Source: Euptelea pleiosperma
Lineage: Eukaryota; Streptophyta; Magnoliopsida; Ranunculales; Eupteleaceae
Direction: 5' to 3'
NCBI GenBank assembly: GCA_035048495.1
Contig: CM068553.1
Coordinates: forward strand, 16,121,190-16,185,189
Length of the DNA stretch: 64,000 nt
Positions 1 to 12,700 of the stretch are shown one piece after another (the first letter of the stretch is position 1; every line of letters begins with the position of its first letter). The notes under the pieces are model-generated. The model saw only the letters and a list, made by a program, of their open reading frames with translations, searched no databases and had not been told where the DNA came from. Made by a program: the position numbers and the translations under genes.

Positions 1-1190
1 AAGAAAACGAGGTATAAAGAGCAAGAGAATCACGTTTTTCTACCTTTTCCATGTTTTATTTTTGGTTTTACACATTCTTGCTTCTTCCTAACCCCTTACG
101 GCAGGACTTGTCTGCTTTTATTCCCCATTTTTTCTAAATGCTTTTGGGTCGCTTTACATCATTTCTGTATGCAGTAATACCTCTCAAAACAAATAAAATT
201 AAAAATAAATAAATAAATAAATTTGCCTCACGCAGTCGTGATTAGAAGACATGGGTCCCACCCTCACACATTGTGTGATGATGCAAATACAATTTTCCTA
301 CTATACAAAGGGTCGGGTGGAACAACTTGTCTTTTTTGACATGCTCCCGAGATTTTGATTCTCGGGCGTGGATTTAGCGTTGGATTCTCGGAATCCACGC
401 CCGAGAATATTGGGGTGCGGCGCCGCATTCATTCCACATGCGAAACTGATGACCTCTCAAATTCAACAATATTGAAATTGGAATCTTTAAAACTGCTTTA
501 TAGTTGATTCACATGTATGACTTATAGAGGGTGAATGACCTAAAAAAGAGTTTCTCCCCCAAGAGGAAGACCTACTTGTCTAAAATTGGTAAGGGACTGC
601 ATCCAAACACGCCTTTAGTTACATAAAGAGAGAGAATCACGTTTTATTTTACCTTTTCCATGTTTTATTTTTGGTTCTTCCTAACCCCTTACGGCACGAC
701 TTTGTCCGCTTTATTCCCCATTTTTCTAAATGCTTTTGGGTCGCTTTACATCATTCCTGTATATAGTAATACCTCTCAAAACAAATAAAATTAAAAATAG
801 ATAAATAAATAAATTTGCCTCACAATTGTGATTAGAAGACATGGGTCCCACCCTCATGCATTGTGTGACAAGGCAACAATTTTCCTAATATAACAAGGGT
901 CGGGTCACGTCACGGGTGGAACGACTCGTCTCTTTTGACATGCTCCCAAGATTTTGATTCTCGGGCGTGGATTTAGCGTTGGATTCTCGGAATCCACGCC
1001 CGAGAATATTGGGGTGCAGCGCATTCATTCCACATACGAAACTGATGACCTCTCAAATTCAACAATATTGAAATTGGAATCTTTAAAACTGCTTTATATT
1101 TGATTCACATGTATGACTTATAGAGGGTAAATGACCTAAAAAATGAAGTTTCTCCCCAAGAGGAAGACCTACTAGTCTAAAATTGGTAAG
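1..1190. repeat. Tandem duplication, unit about 605 bp
   Basis: The block starting near 22 (agaatcacgttt, then ccatgttttatttttgg, aaccccttacggca, atgcttttgggtcgcttta) recurs from about 632 with only small indels, and both copies end in gtctaaaattggtaaggg. Each copy carries a 17-bp inverted repeat starting attctcgggcgtgg: arms 358-374 and 392-408 in copy 1, 957-973 and 991-1007 in copy 2. Noncoding; no family recognised. Confidence 0.85.
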
Positions 1191-1199
1191 GGCCTGTTT

Positions 1200-2365
1200 G
1201 CATCTTTGACTAGTTATTGATCTCATTAAAACATGCTTACTTTATAGGAAACATCAAAGAATTTAGCCCACTTAAGAAAAAAAGTAGGTTTGGCACCGGT
1301 TTTCTTCTGTTTTACGAGCTTATCGATTTAAAGAAAGGCGATCGCGCGATGACAAAACTGCCCCTTAATTTTTAGAACTGAAATTCTACGTATTGTGCGG
1401 TACGGTACAGCAAAAAATATGTACGGTACCGGGAAAAGTTTGAGTGCAATTCAGGTTTGTCATTTGAAAATTCCACAAAAAGATTAAAAAATAAAAATAA
1501 AAACAAAAACAAAAAAAATTGATAATTTTTTTTGCCTTGTAAATTGTTTTTTCTGTCCAAAAACAACTAATAATTCGGAATAATTCTTGAATAATTAACA
1601 AATAAATTGGACACGACCAATTATTGGCAAATTTTTTAGTAAAATGCTCTGTGATTCTTTTCTTTTTTTTCTTTTTTTTTTTTTGAATAAATCGTACGGT
1701 CCGGCAATTATTCAAGGATAGTTTGTGCAGCATATGGGAGACTCGTTGTAGCGAGATTTAATCTCATTTTAAGATAGAAATGCACCAGGTTTAAGCTAGC
1801 ATCTGTTACCAAACACCTCTATAATTCGTTTTGAATGGATGGAAATATTATTCAGCATCTGTAAGGGCATCTCTTTTATTGCAAGCTTTAGCTTTTGGAG
1901 GAGCAAAACTAAAATTCATAGTAAACCTGGTGGTGCAGCCAAACAGCACCTAAGAAGACATCCCCTATGCAAGGGTTTTGGGACACAATAATGTGATAGA
2001 TCGAACAGTTAAGACTTGCGATCACCTGATCAGGTTGATTATACACCTAGAAGAAGTAGCTCAGCCGGCAGCCACAATGACATTAGAGTTACCAATGTGC
2101 GGGAGATCAACCACCTAAGCCAAGTTCATGCATCCCAACACCCTTAAATCTCCAAGGGACCCGAAGAATCTAATCGTCCATCCTCCTCAGGGCCCACATG
2201 GATCCCTACTATGGAAAGCAACTAGCCTTCAACCTAGGAGCGTCCACATGTGGCCGCTGTGTCCGAGTTGGAGAAGATGAAGGCAAAATTCAAGCCCTTC
2301 CAAAAAGGCAAAAATGAACTCAATAATCTCCTCTCTCAGCATAGAGGCCAACCAACGAATGCCTA
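1200..2365. other. Intergenic, AT-rich, no gene seen
   Basis: Contains A/T homopolymer tracts (about 1495-1520 and 1660-1685) and two patches of ggtacggtac/gtacggtcc motif near 1397-1430 and 1693-1705 that may be the ends of a small decayed element. The reading frames here are low-complexity Lys/Phe translations. No recognisable protein or RNA gene. Confidence 0.5.
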
Positions 2366-2369
2366 CTTG

Positions 2370-3309
2370 AGGGCTGTCAAAGGGCCGGGCCAGGGTAGGG
2401 CCTAGCCCAACCCTAGCCCTACCCTCGCTTATAAGTGTGAGGCCCTAGCCCTTATAGGTCCTGAACTGGCTAAGCCCTAGCCCTACCCTCAAGGGCCAGG
2501 GCCAAGGCCGGGTCGTGGTAGGGCCAAGGCTTAGAAGAATAGTATTAAAAAATATAAAAAAATTTAAGTAAAAAATGTGGATGCTTGAATAATATACTTG
2601 GCTTGGTAACATGTTTCCTCGGTTTAATCTATGTAGGTTTTTCTATGAATGATCATTTTTTTTCGTTACAAGGGTGAACCGTTAAGGTTTCGAAATGAAA
2701 CCTTTTAGTCTTTTTAAAAACCTCGATAAAATAAAGTATATATTATAAATTTACATTAGAAAAAATTATTTTGGAACGATTTTGAACTATTTTTAAAATT
2801 TTAAAATAGGAACAATTTTGGGCCGTTCATAATTTTGGAATGGTTCAATCATTTGGAAATTGCCCAAAATTATATCTTTTTCAGGATAATTGTAGTGCCC
2901 AACACCAATAACGTCATGACACGTGTGCCTAAGGAAACTAGGAGACCATGCAAACCGGTTTTCTCCCTTTCTTTTGTATGTTTTGTTTTTCAAAAAAGAA
3001 TTAGATTCCCTAGGTAACGTGGAACTCTCATTAACAGTAAAGTGTCCAACAAGTGACCTTGGACCATTTTTTCATTTAAAAAAATAACTTAATTAAATTT
3101 TGAATATACCACACACCTAGGGTGCATTGTTTTATAGAATATAAATTTAAAAAATAAAGATGATTTGTTAATGGCCGGGTAGGGCCGGGCCCCCTTGAGT
3201 GTGACCTTAGCCCGGCCCGGCCCTAAGGCTTGAAATTTATTAAAAAAAAAAAAGCCATCTTTTTAGGGTAGGGCCAAGCCCCCTTACAAGAGGGCCAGAT
3301 TGACACCGT
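2370..3309. mobile_element. hAT-like element with GGGCC motif arrays, degenerate
   Basis: The left end (gggctgtcaaagggcc, 2371) and right end (gggccagattgacaccg, to about 3308) are imperfect inverted repeats. The outer 170 bp on the left and 145 bp on the right are arrays of ggccgggcc/tagggcc/cctagccc, while the middle (2545-3165) is AT-rich and motif-free. Target-site duplication is poor. The classification rests on similarity of the ends to better preserved elements in the window. Confidence 0.5.
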
Positions 3310-5860
3310 CTTCAAGACATGCGCAGCTTTTCGTCATGTTCGAGGATAACGTATATCCGCACGAGCATGTAAAACCCCAAAATCTGTTAAAGAGTATTTC
3401 TGCCTTTTTACTTTTATAGGATATTTGGAACACATTTTAGACCTTATTTCAACTCTGAATAACATTATTTAATCATTAGAACATTCTTAGAAATTCTTTA
3501 GAAAATTATTTTGTCAAGGTTTCTTAGAGGGTCATTTCATGTGCACACGTGGGCTTGGTGAGGCCCACGAAGTTTTGGACTGTTTTGAGGCCCATATATT
3601 ATATTTTCTATTTAATTATGATTGGTAAAATTTATTTGAGATTATTATGATTTTTAACTCTATTTTTTTTTTTTATATGTATGTATGCATATTATACAAA
3701 TAGTGCATACATATTGGTGTTGTTATGTGTGTCGTATACCCTACAAGCTAATTTAATATTTAGGACAGACTTAATTGATATAATTCTTAATTAATCAATA
3801 ATTGCTGATTGTACACAACACAAGCATAAGAAATTAATCAATTGGAAAATCTATATAACAAAACAAGGAAGTTGTCTCCCCACTTATCTCCCCGCTTATC
3901 GGCTTCACAAAGGATGGCCGAGATCTTATTTCCCAAATGGACGGTGGATCTCAGCCACTCACATCCAATTTTAGCAAATACTTTGTCAAAGAGTGCCAAG
4001 GACACGGGCCACCCACTAGTCAAATACATAACACTTTTGTAAATCTAATCAAACTACAACTAGTAATAAAAGTTCTATTTTTAGGAGTCCTCTTGTAAGG
4101 AGTATAACTTATTATCCCGATATCAGATTTGCAATCCATTCAATGTTTTAGAATCCTTAGTTTGTGTATCAAATCATCATCTAATAAAAATTATAATTTC
4201 ATTATTTAGGCCCAAAAACTAAATTGAATTTAGGAGTTAGAATAATGATGAAAATTTACCTCACCCTCCCTAATTTCTTATATTTAAACGCCAGACCCCT
4301 TACATTATTCACTCATTCCAAAACCCTCTTAGCCATTTTTCCTTGCGAGAAAACCTTAAAGAGAAGAGAATGAGAATGAAGAAAAGAAGGTTTGCTTACA
4401 TCAAGATCCAATTCTATGAAGTTTTATAAAGCAGGATTCTCTCTCCCCCTCTCTTACAGTGTATTTTCAACTATATATATTTAGATGCACGATTTAGATT
4501 TATTTTTTTTCATATTTTTAATACATAATCTACATGTTCGTATTTACTTTATTAAATCTATGAAGTTTTATAAAATATTTGAAAAGGATGTTGATTTTGA
4601 TCATTAGGGGTTTTGAGATTCGACTTTTTATTATATATACATGTTCATTATTTATTATTAATGGATTATATTCTAGAGATGTATGAGCACTTGTAGTAAT
4701 CAAGATTCGATGTTATGGGATACCAAATAAAAGGTTCAATGCTATGTGAGACCTACCCCCTTAGGGGTATCTCTATTTTTTGAGATACACTTTAAAAAGC
4801 AATGGAACGTATAAGCTCCCCAATGAAAAATTAGAAACATCCCTAAATCCTTGTAGTGGAATTTTTTGTCGGTTTATTGAGAAGCTTGACTAGAGAATGA
4901 GAGAATGAGAGAATGAGAGGAGAGGAGAAGAAAAAGTAGTGACTAGTGTACACGTTCAGATGGATATATGAGTTGTAGGGTGTGAATGGACAAGAAATAG
5001 ACCTTTTTTTGTGTTTTCAATAGAAACATCATGCACACAAACGTTCATTAAGAACCTATTGGAGATTACATGTGCTAGGCTTCCTGCATACCACCAAACA
5101 TCCCAACAACCAAAGACTAATGAGACATGTTTAGCATGTTCCACAAGAAACTTGTCTTTCCCCAATAAAAGTACAAACAGCAAGGGCGGTTGCATTACGT
5201 AAAGCATCTTTTTTCCTAGTCAACATTAAGGTCCCATAATTAAAGAGATGATGGTGACAATAGATGCACATACATACATACACACATACACACACACATT
5301 TTGAAGCCCCGCCTTTTAAATGAGTTTTATGGACCTTGATACATGATGGGCAACTCCCAATTTTAGACGCCCACCAAATCCGGTGCGTCGTCTTGCTCCC
5401 CATTCTTGCCTTCTTTTCTTCTACCAAACTTAAAAATTCCATGTTTCAGCAAGAAATCAATCTATGCAGATTTCACCAGTTTTTTCTTTTTTTTTTGGTT
5501 CAAGGGCAAGCAAGTTATTTGCAGATTTTTTTTGAACCCAGATGCAGTTCAGTAAACTATGGGTCAGCTTATTTTCTAAAATTTCTAGCCTTACCAAATG
5601 CGGACATAAAGTTAACAGTGAAATAGACAGTCCAAAAAATTTAGCTTTTAATCAACTTTTCATAAAGCTAGAGTTGTTCCATTTATTTCATACAACACGC
5701 TTTAGAAATAGTCGCATCCAAAGACACCCTAAACAAACCAATTAAAAATTCTGTCCTACTAAGTACATTGTAGACATACTTGAATATCCTATGAGAATTA
5801 ATCAAAAATAATGAATCACCTCCCCACAGCCCATATTATTCACACTGAGGCTTTAAAGTT
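3310..5860. other. Repeat-derived intergenic region, possible LTR remnant
   Basis: tgtaaaaccccaaaatc at 3368 resembles the start of a plant Ty3/gypsy LTR, and tatatttaaacgcc at about 4279 followed by a C/T-rich leader resembles an LTR promoter, but no matching end or target duplication was found. Simple repeats: gagaatga units at 4895-4920 and (acat/ac)n at 5266-5299. No protein-coding exon recognised. Confidence 0.3.
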
Positions 5861-5883
5861 TCATCCCCAAATTTATATATCCA

Positions 5884-6330
5884 CTTGTCATCAGTTCAAA
5901 ACACGCCTGCACCTTTTATTTACGTAAAAACAGATGTATCCAGTGGCAACGCCAAACAATTTTTTCAAGGTGCCAGCTTGCTATGTTGGTAAAGTTTGAG
6001 TTTATACCACATACTTGTCATCAGTTCAAAACCTGCCTTCACCTTTGATTTAACTAAAAACAGGCTTATCTGGTGGCAACGCCAAACATCTTTTAAGATG
6101 CCAGCTTTGATATGTTGGTAAAGTTTATACCACATTCCTGTGTTCAAAACCAGCACACTTGATCTTGTTAAAAACAGGCTCACCAGTGGCAACACAAATA
6201 TCTTTGAAGGTAGCACCTTGCTATGTTGGTAAAGTTTGAGTTTATATACCACATACCTGGGTTCAAAACCTGCACACCTGAGCTCGTTAAAAACAGGCTT
6301 AGCCAGTGGCGGCACAAAAAAATTTTGCCT
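5884..6330 (+). repeat. Tandem tRNA-like (SINE-like) array, about 3.5 units
   Basis: Units of about 111-129 bp carry ctatgttggtaaagtttgag (5981, about 6110, 6221), resembling a Pol III A box, followed by a B-box-like ggttcaaaacctgc (best at about 6259). Each unit then has aaaacaggctta and a ccagtggcaac block. The first unit is 5'-truncated. The spacing fits a tRNA-derived SINE or tRNA relics multiplied in tandem. No unit folds convincingly into a complete tRNA, so these are not called tRNA genes. Confidence 0.55.
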
Positions 6331-6339
6331 ACTCAACAA

Positions 6340-9300
6340 AAAATAAGTGACATCCTAATTGGTTGTATATTAGTCTTATCACCTACTCTTCAAGTCTTCT
6401 TGGTTGGCAAATTATCTCCTCGTGAGGAATACAAACTCAAAAAACTACAGCAGAAGGGCATACTTAGTACTTGTTTCCTTTAAAGCTAAAAATCGCTCTG
6501 TAAACTGTAAACAACGCTCGACTGCAAGATTTCCTTGGCATGTCACCACCTTGAGCTTGCAGCCTCATGTATAGCTGTCCTAATTCTTCACACTGATAAT
6601 GTAGGTTCCCTGTCTTTCAGCGAAGAATCTTTTTATTTCCCTACTATAGACACCCCATCTTTGCATACTGATAACTTGATCCGAACCTCGATAGGACAAT
6701 CTTATCAGACTCACAAACCCTTAGGAACTCATTCCCACCAACCCAAACCTTTAGGATACCCCTTAGAACCAGTTCAGACCAATGGCAAGAATTTGACCTA
6801 GAACTGAAGGTATTCCAAAATGCTTAATCAGATCTGTGGATATCAGACTAAAACCACCAATTTTCTAACTCACATATGACTGATCACTGGATTAAAAAAA
6901 CAAAGTATTTTCTGATTGATTTACTAGAAAACCTTTAGCTTTTCACATAATGATAGCTTTTTGTTTCAGATGACAATGAGGCATTGACCATTGTAGAGTA
7001 CTCAAAAAAGATATTCCAAATGGGGTAGGTCTCATTCGATTTGTACTTATAATGAGTCTCGAAGTAAAAATGACCAAAAAAACCTAGGCCAAACCCAACC
7101 CAATTTTACAAACCTCAAATGAAATTTTTGATATGTATTCAGTTTCCTTGTGAAAAACCTTTCCCATGAGTACCCATTTGCCTATATTTGATGAAGGTCA
7201 ACAAATTTTAGATCTTTTCTTCCTCTATTCAATCGCATCCCAATATGGAAAGTTTCCCGTCCAAGAATTTTTCATATTTCTCTGAAACTTTTCATAGATT
7301 AAATTTAAGCATCTAAAACCCAATTTCAGAAGTCTGAATTGCATCCAAAGCAAACCCAACTCGCACACAAGCCCCGAAAAGGGCAATAATTTAGCTAGGA
7401 TTGGCTACACCATAGCCAGTCGACCATGCTATAGCTAAACTTGGCACAGAACCATAAAAATTGTACAAATCCAAGGGTTGATGCTTGAAAACTCATTGAA
7501 AGATAGATAATGGCCATTGAATCCATTACGAGTTTCCAATAACCTTCTGAAATCTGATCTATGCCACCGAAAAGCTGCTTTAAATGCCAGAAAAAATCCA
7601 AGCCATCGGGCTACCCCAGCCTTCAGCTGTAAATACATCTACTTTCCTCACTTGAGACATGTCTAAATCCACTGGGAGAGACTCTGAAACTCTAACCCTA
7701 GAGCTTCTAGAGCTATGAAACATTCTACAGTCCAACGTCTCAGCGAATGGGGGTCGACATGACTGCATCCCTAAGCTACATGCAGGTAGGTCTCTCTCTT
7801 TTCCTTTGATTTTATTTACACGTTCTAAATTAGGCTTTGTCTTTATGCATGCTTAGCTCACCTTTTAAATGTTTTAGATTAATGATGTCTCTCCAATTTT
7901 CCAATGTTCATTTAGTCTATTTGCATGTTGTAGGAATACCAAAAAAAAAAAAGTTGTAGGATAATTTAAATATCTATATGATATTTGTAGGTCTTTTCCT
8001 TAGGTTCTACTGAATTCATTAGTTAAATAATGTTCTTTAGTTCTTTTACATTCTACATGCTTTGTTAGGTAAATTAAATTTCTCTATGATTCTCCTAACC
8101 CTAGAATCTATATACCAGGCCTTCAATATATAAGCCCTAGAATTCATAACATCCTAGCTACATTCTCTTTATTTCAAAGTAGAAACCGATTTCGATTGGG
8201 CGGTGGTACGTGCCTAACACCTTCCTACTCCATAACTAGATTTTCGGAACTATTTCAGACCAAAACACTAACTCCTGGCTAGTCACCAAAAAAATGGAAG
8301 GTTCCAAAAAGGAAAGTTAAAAATTAAGAGTTTCAGAAAATAAAAGTTTTCCAAACTACAGGTTTCCTAAAAGTAAACTTTCTAAAAATAAACCCAAGAA
8401 TACAATACTTCGGATTCTCAGATTCCTCATTTTCTAATCTGGGTGACGACTCCAAACTTTCCAAAAATAAACCCAAGAATCACAACCAGAGGACTTAATT
8501 GAGCCAGTTTCAGCCCTCCTTGAGAGGAATATTCAAAGTTCACTGTTCTCACACATACAAAAACTTCTTTGGCATTCTCTATGGTTAACCCTCTTTTGTT
8601 TTTCTTTTCCAAAGTAGAAAGTTCATAAGACTCCTTTATCTGGAATTGGAAGGTCATCAATATGCTCCTTTAGCAACAGTGAATCCACATCAATGCTAAT
8701 GTTTCATTAAGTTTTTCAAGATAGATTTTAAGGTGACTTTGACATAAGCGTTTCTGAAGAACAACGTTTCAGCAATAAAAGAGGGAAGAAAAAAATCACA
8801 TAGGAGGGCTATCGGCCAAAAATCACACTCATAGTAAGATCATGATCAGATCAATCTCTTCCTTTCAGATGGTCAATAAAGCTTGTAGGCAATGGTCCAC
8901 AAGAAATTTTATGGTAAACACAGAGAAAAGATAATCATGTTGAAGCATGTCTTGGGCAGTTGCATGTCCATTGGATTACACATCAAGTGGAAAAATGGAT
9001 AATCCAAATCAATGAGGGTGTGCACTGATTAGGCAAGCATTTCCCAGCTCTTGTTAAGATCAATGCCTCCATGGATAAAGATTGCTGCAGCTTACGGCCC
9101 TCAGAAATCTCTGAACCTTCCACGTCCTCTCATGAAGTTTGGGAAAATCAATGCAGCAAGGCCAAAGTGATCGCATATACATGACAAACACTTTTTACAA
9201 GATAGTTATTCTATGTGCTACGAAAACACATCCACTCACAGAAGTTCTGAATCTCAAGTCGACAAACAGTTAACAAGATGATCTTTAACTCATGCTCTAG

Positions 9301-9718
9301 AACAGAAGCAAACCATATTTAAGTAAGAAACTACACAAAGATAAGCTATGATTTTGTTTAACTTAGTTCCATGAGAGGCGGTAAATGTAAAGATGGGATT
9401 GGGATACGTTCAGGCCGGGAGCTTCAAAGCAAAAATGACATGGACTGGCCCCAATATAACAACATTGCCAATGTTTTTGTTTGATGGTTTCAGGGAGAGG
9501 TAAGAGATGTCAGAAGCATAAAATTTCTTTGAGTACATTCATTCATGATATTTTCAAGCTCAAGTATGGGGAGAGCATATAATTACATTCCTATTCTTTC
9601 CCCTCAGGAGCAACAACTAGTAAACCAACAACCAGAACCCCAAGGCATCTCCAATCTTGGAGAAAGTAGATAATGTATAGCAAAAACGAAGTCAAACTAT
9701 TATTTCCACAGACGAAAC
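6340..9718. other. Region downstream of the PDRG1-like gene; LTR-leader remnant near 8180-8470
   Basis: No exon recognised. At 8180-8470 the string gattgggcggtggtacgtgc, then ctaacaccttcc and a later gggtgacgactccaaac, resembles the end-of-LTR/leader of plant Ty3/gypsy elements; a diverged relative lies at 47620-47810. The rest is unique-looking AT-rich sequence that may include the 3' UTR of the minus-strand gene ending at 9719. Confidence 0.35.
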
Positions 9719-12700
9719 TTACTTCGGCTTGTCAGTTAAGGTCACCAAAGATCTGAGAACGCCTGGACTGATCTTGTCAGCAAGAACCCCTTTTTCTGAA
9801 ATCCAAAAGGATTTCTCCTTCACATAGCTCTGTAGTTTCTGAGAATCATAGTCAAGTCGTGCTTGATCTGCACTGCCCCACAGGAGCGGAATAAGTATAT
9901 TAAACCAAATCCATTACTATAAAATGAAGTAGAGAAAACAATGGATAGGGAAATCTTAGTAATTATCTTTATCAGAACCCAATGACCTTGTCAAAATGGA
10001 TTAGCGAAGAAAAGGGTATTAAATAATCATCTGTCATCGACATAAGTACTTCAAGATGCTCAGCCTTCCATATCAGTTCGGGGGACAGTTAATTGACTTG
10101 ATATTATTATCAACAGCTGAGATTCAGAAAGGTTTTGAGTCATATCATACATAGCATATGCAAGCTTAAGTTCATCTACTTGCTCATGAAGTGGTTTGAA
10201 ATTATCACTGAGATTCTGCTACTCCTATAGCAACAATTAAAGTGGGCACTAGGAAGGCATATGACTCAGTTGATTGGTGTTTCTTGACAGCAATCCAAAT
10301 ATTTTAATTTCCAACTCATATTATCAGTTGGATCTAGCATGTGTGACATCAACGTGTTCTTGATTATGATTCATAGTACTACTTTTAAGGGACAATGGGT
10401 ATGTGACAAGGCGATCCCATGTTGCCATATCTCTAAATTCTTGTTTTGGAGGTATTTTCATATTTGCAGGGTAGAATTTTCTCAGATGGTCCAATCAAGT
10501 ACAATAAGGGGAGACAACTTGAAATTAAGTCCCATAACAATCGCTGATCATGTTCTTGTATTGACTAATGCAGATATTGGTTCAGCTTCAACTTTGAAGG
10601 AATTGCTCTTTCAGTTTGGAAGGCTTTCAAGCCTTGAAGCTAATCTAGCCAAATCTGAAGTTTTTCTTGCTGGTGATGATGTTCCTTGGAACGATAAGTT
10701 CTGTCAAGAGCTCAGAATTAGGAAGGGAGGACTACCAATGAGGAAAGGTAGTTAAGGGCGCAAGGCGCACTTAAGGCGCTAGGACTTCTGGTGCCTGAGG
10801 CACAAGGCGAAGCACACACCTAACTGAAGCAAGGCGCAATATTAAAATTTATAAGAAATATAAACAAAATTAAGAAAAATGTCATAAAATAACAAAATAG
10901 GTAATCATTAGGCCATATAAGATAGCAAATGTCAAAAATCTCAAGTAACCCAAAAGCAGTTCTAGTTAACGTTGTCATTATCTAAATATAAAACAAGTAA
11001 TCAAAAAGTTATAAAACATAAAAGATAACAAATGATCAAAATCTCAAATAGCCCACAATTAGTTTTAGTGAACATCACCATCATCTAAAATATAATCATT
11101 AGCTTCATCCCCATCATCATCAGATATGTTAGCCTCCTCAATATATTCTTCTTCTTCTGTCTCCTCCGAATTGGTCTCTTCCTCTTCCTCTTCCTCTTCC
11201 TATTCTGGCTCCCTTATTGAAGCCCTTGCCCTTACTCTTACTCTTCACCTTGATTGTGATCTAAGATTTGATGTTGATTTATCAACTCCAACAGTTCTCG
11301 CAACAACACTCTATGTCAAGCTATCATCCTCAAACACTAATTCATCTTCTGCTTCTCCACCTTGTTGTTTCCATCTCCCCAAGTAGCCATTCATTATTTT
11401 CATCAATGTCTTCCAATGAGATAGGTTCAATTGTATCTCTCCTATCATACCAATGCTTAATATAATAGGCCAAAGTACATAATTTTTACAAAAAACATAT
11501 ATTTTAGTGAGGCACGTGCCTGATGCGCCTGGAGCCTAGTCTGAGGCGCGCGCCTTACTAAACGCTCATCGCCTTGACCCTTCTAAGGCGCTTTAGGTGC
11601 GCCTTGCGCCCGAGGCGCGCGCTTTGACTACAGAGCAATGAGGTATTTGGGGCTGCCTCTAATTTTCGCTTCTCTATCCAAAACAGATTGGTACACTCCA
11701 GTGGGAATATTCAGAGATAGGATCTGTTCATGGAAAGATTGATATCTCTTACGCAGGTACAACTACACCTTGTGAATTGTCTTGAATAGCAAGCATATTT
11801 TTGGTCCTGGTGCACTTGTGTTGCCTATGTAGACTTGAGCATTGGAATTTAGCAGCCATGATGCATCACATTTGGTTGATAGTCTCTAGCCATGACTCTC
11901 TATGGATGAGTTGGATTACAAAAAATACCTGATGGCGAAAAAATTTGGTTAACTAGAATTTGAATGATTGCTCATAGGCTTGGAGGTCCATAATGGCAGC
12001 ACATGAAGAAGATAAGGGCCTAACTTGTCATCTTATTTCATATGGTATGAACACTCTAATATGGAGTGATCCATAGCACCCAAAGGCTATCCTTGAAGAG
12101 GTATTTGGAGAGCTGTTAAGAATAGAAGTTGGAGTCTATCACAGGTCTAAAGTTAGTGTGATTATTGAAGACAAAAATTGGGCTCCACTGATAGCAATTT
12201 ATCTCTTAAGACCGCTCATAATGAAATTCAGCCACACCATCGGCAACATTTAATTTGGTCTGAGAAAGCTATAGTAAAAAATACTTTCATCTCTTGGATG
12301 ACTTGAAGGGAAGCTTGCAAACCTAAGATCAATTAATTTAGCACTATATCCTCACAAGATCTAAGTGCATTTTTTTTGCCTTAGATGAGAACTTAGACCA
12401 TTTATTTTGCAGGTACAGCTCAACTAGAACAATAGCTGAAAGCTTCTTCTTGAGATCAGATCCACCTTAGATCCTTCACAATGTAGTAGGAAACACTATC
12501 TTGGATTTGTGACTTGTTCTTGGGCAATAATTATATTGTTTCAATTAAGGTTGAGTTTGGAGCTCTTATCTACTTCATGTGGTAAGAGTGAAGCAACAGG
12601 ATTTTCAGGTATCAATTTGTTCCTCCAATTTTGATTATATTAATAATCAACAATGCAACTAAGATAGGTTCTCCATTCCTGAACTTGCTACTGAAGATTC

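Noticed and set aside
6220..6330. A functional tRNA gene
   Set aside because: A- and B-box-like blocks exist, but no convincing acceptor stem or anticodon arm.
5965..6339. 124-aa minus-strand ORF with internal repeats
   Set aside because: It is the tandem tRNA-like array read in one frame; no domain.
7395..7768. Two overlapping minus-strand ORFs with many aromatic residues
   Set aside because: No domain, no splice context linking them to a neighbouring gene.
11126..11386. Ser-rich ORF as a gene (and its mate at 60382-60687, minus)
   Set aside because: Antisense frame of the hAT-type tail; the meaningful frame is on the other strand (LTWSVVARAA-type).
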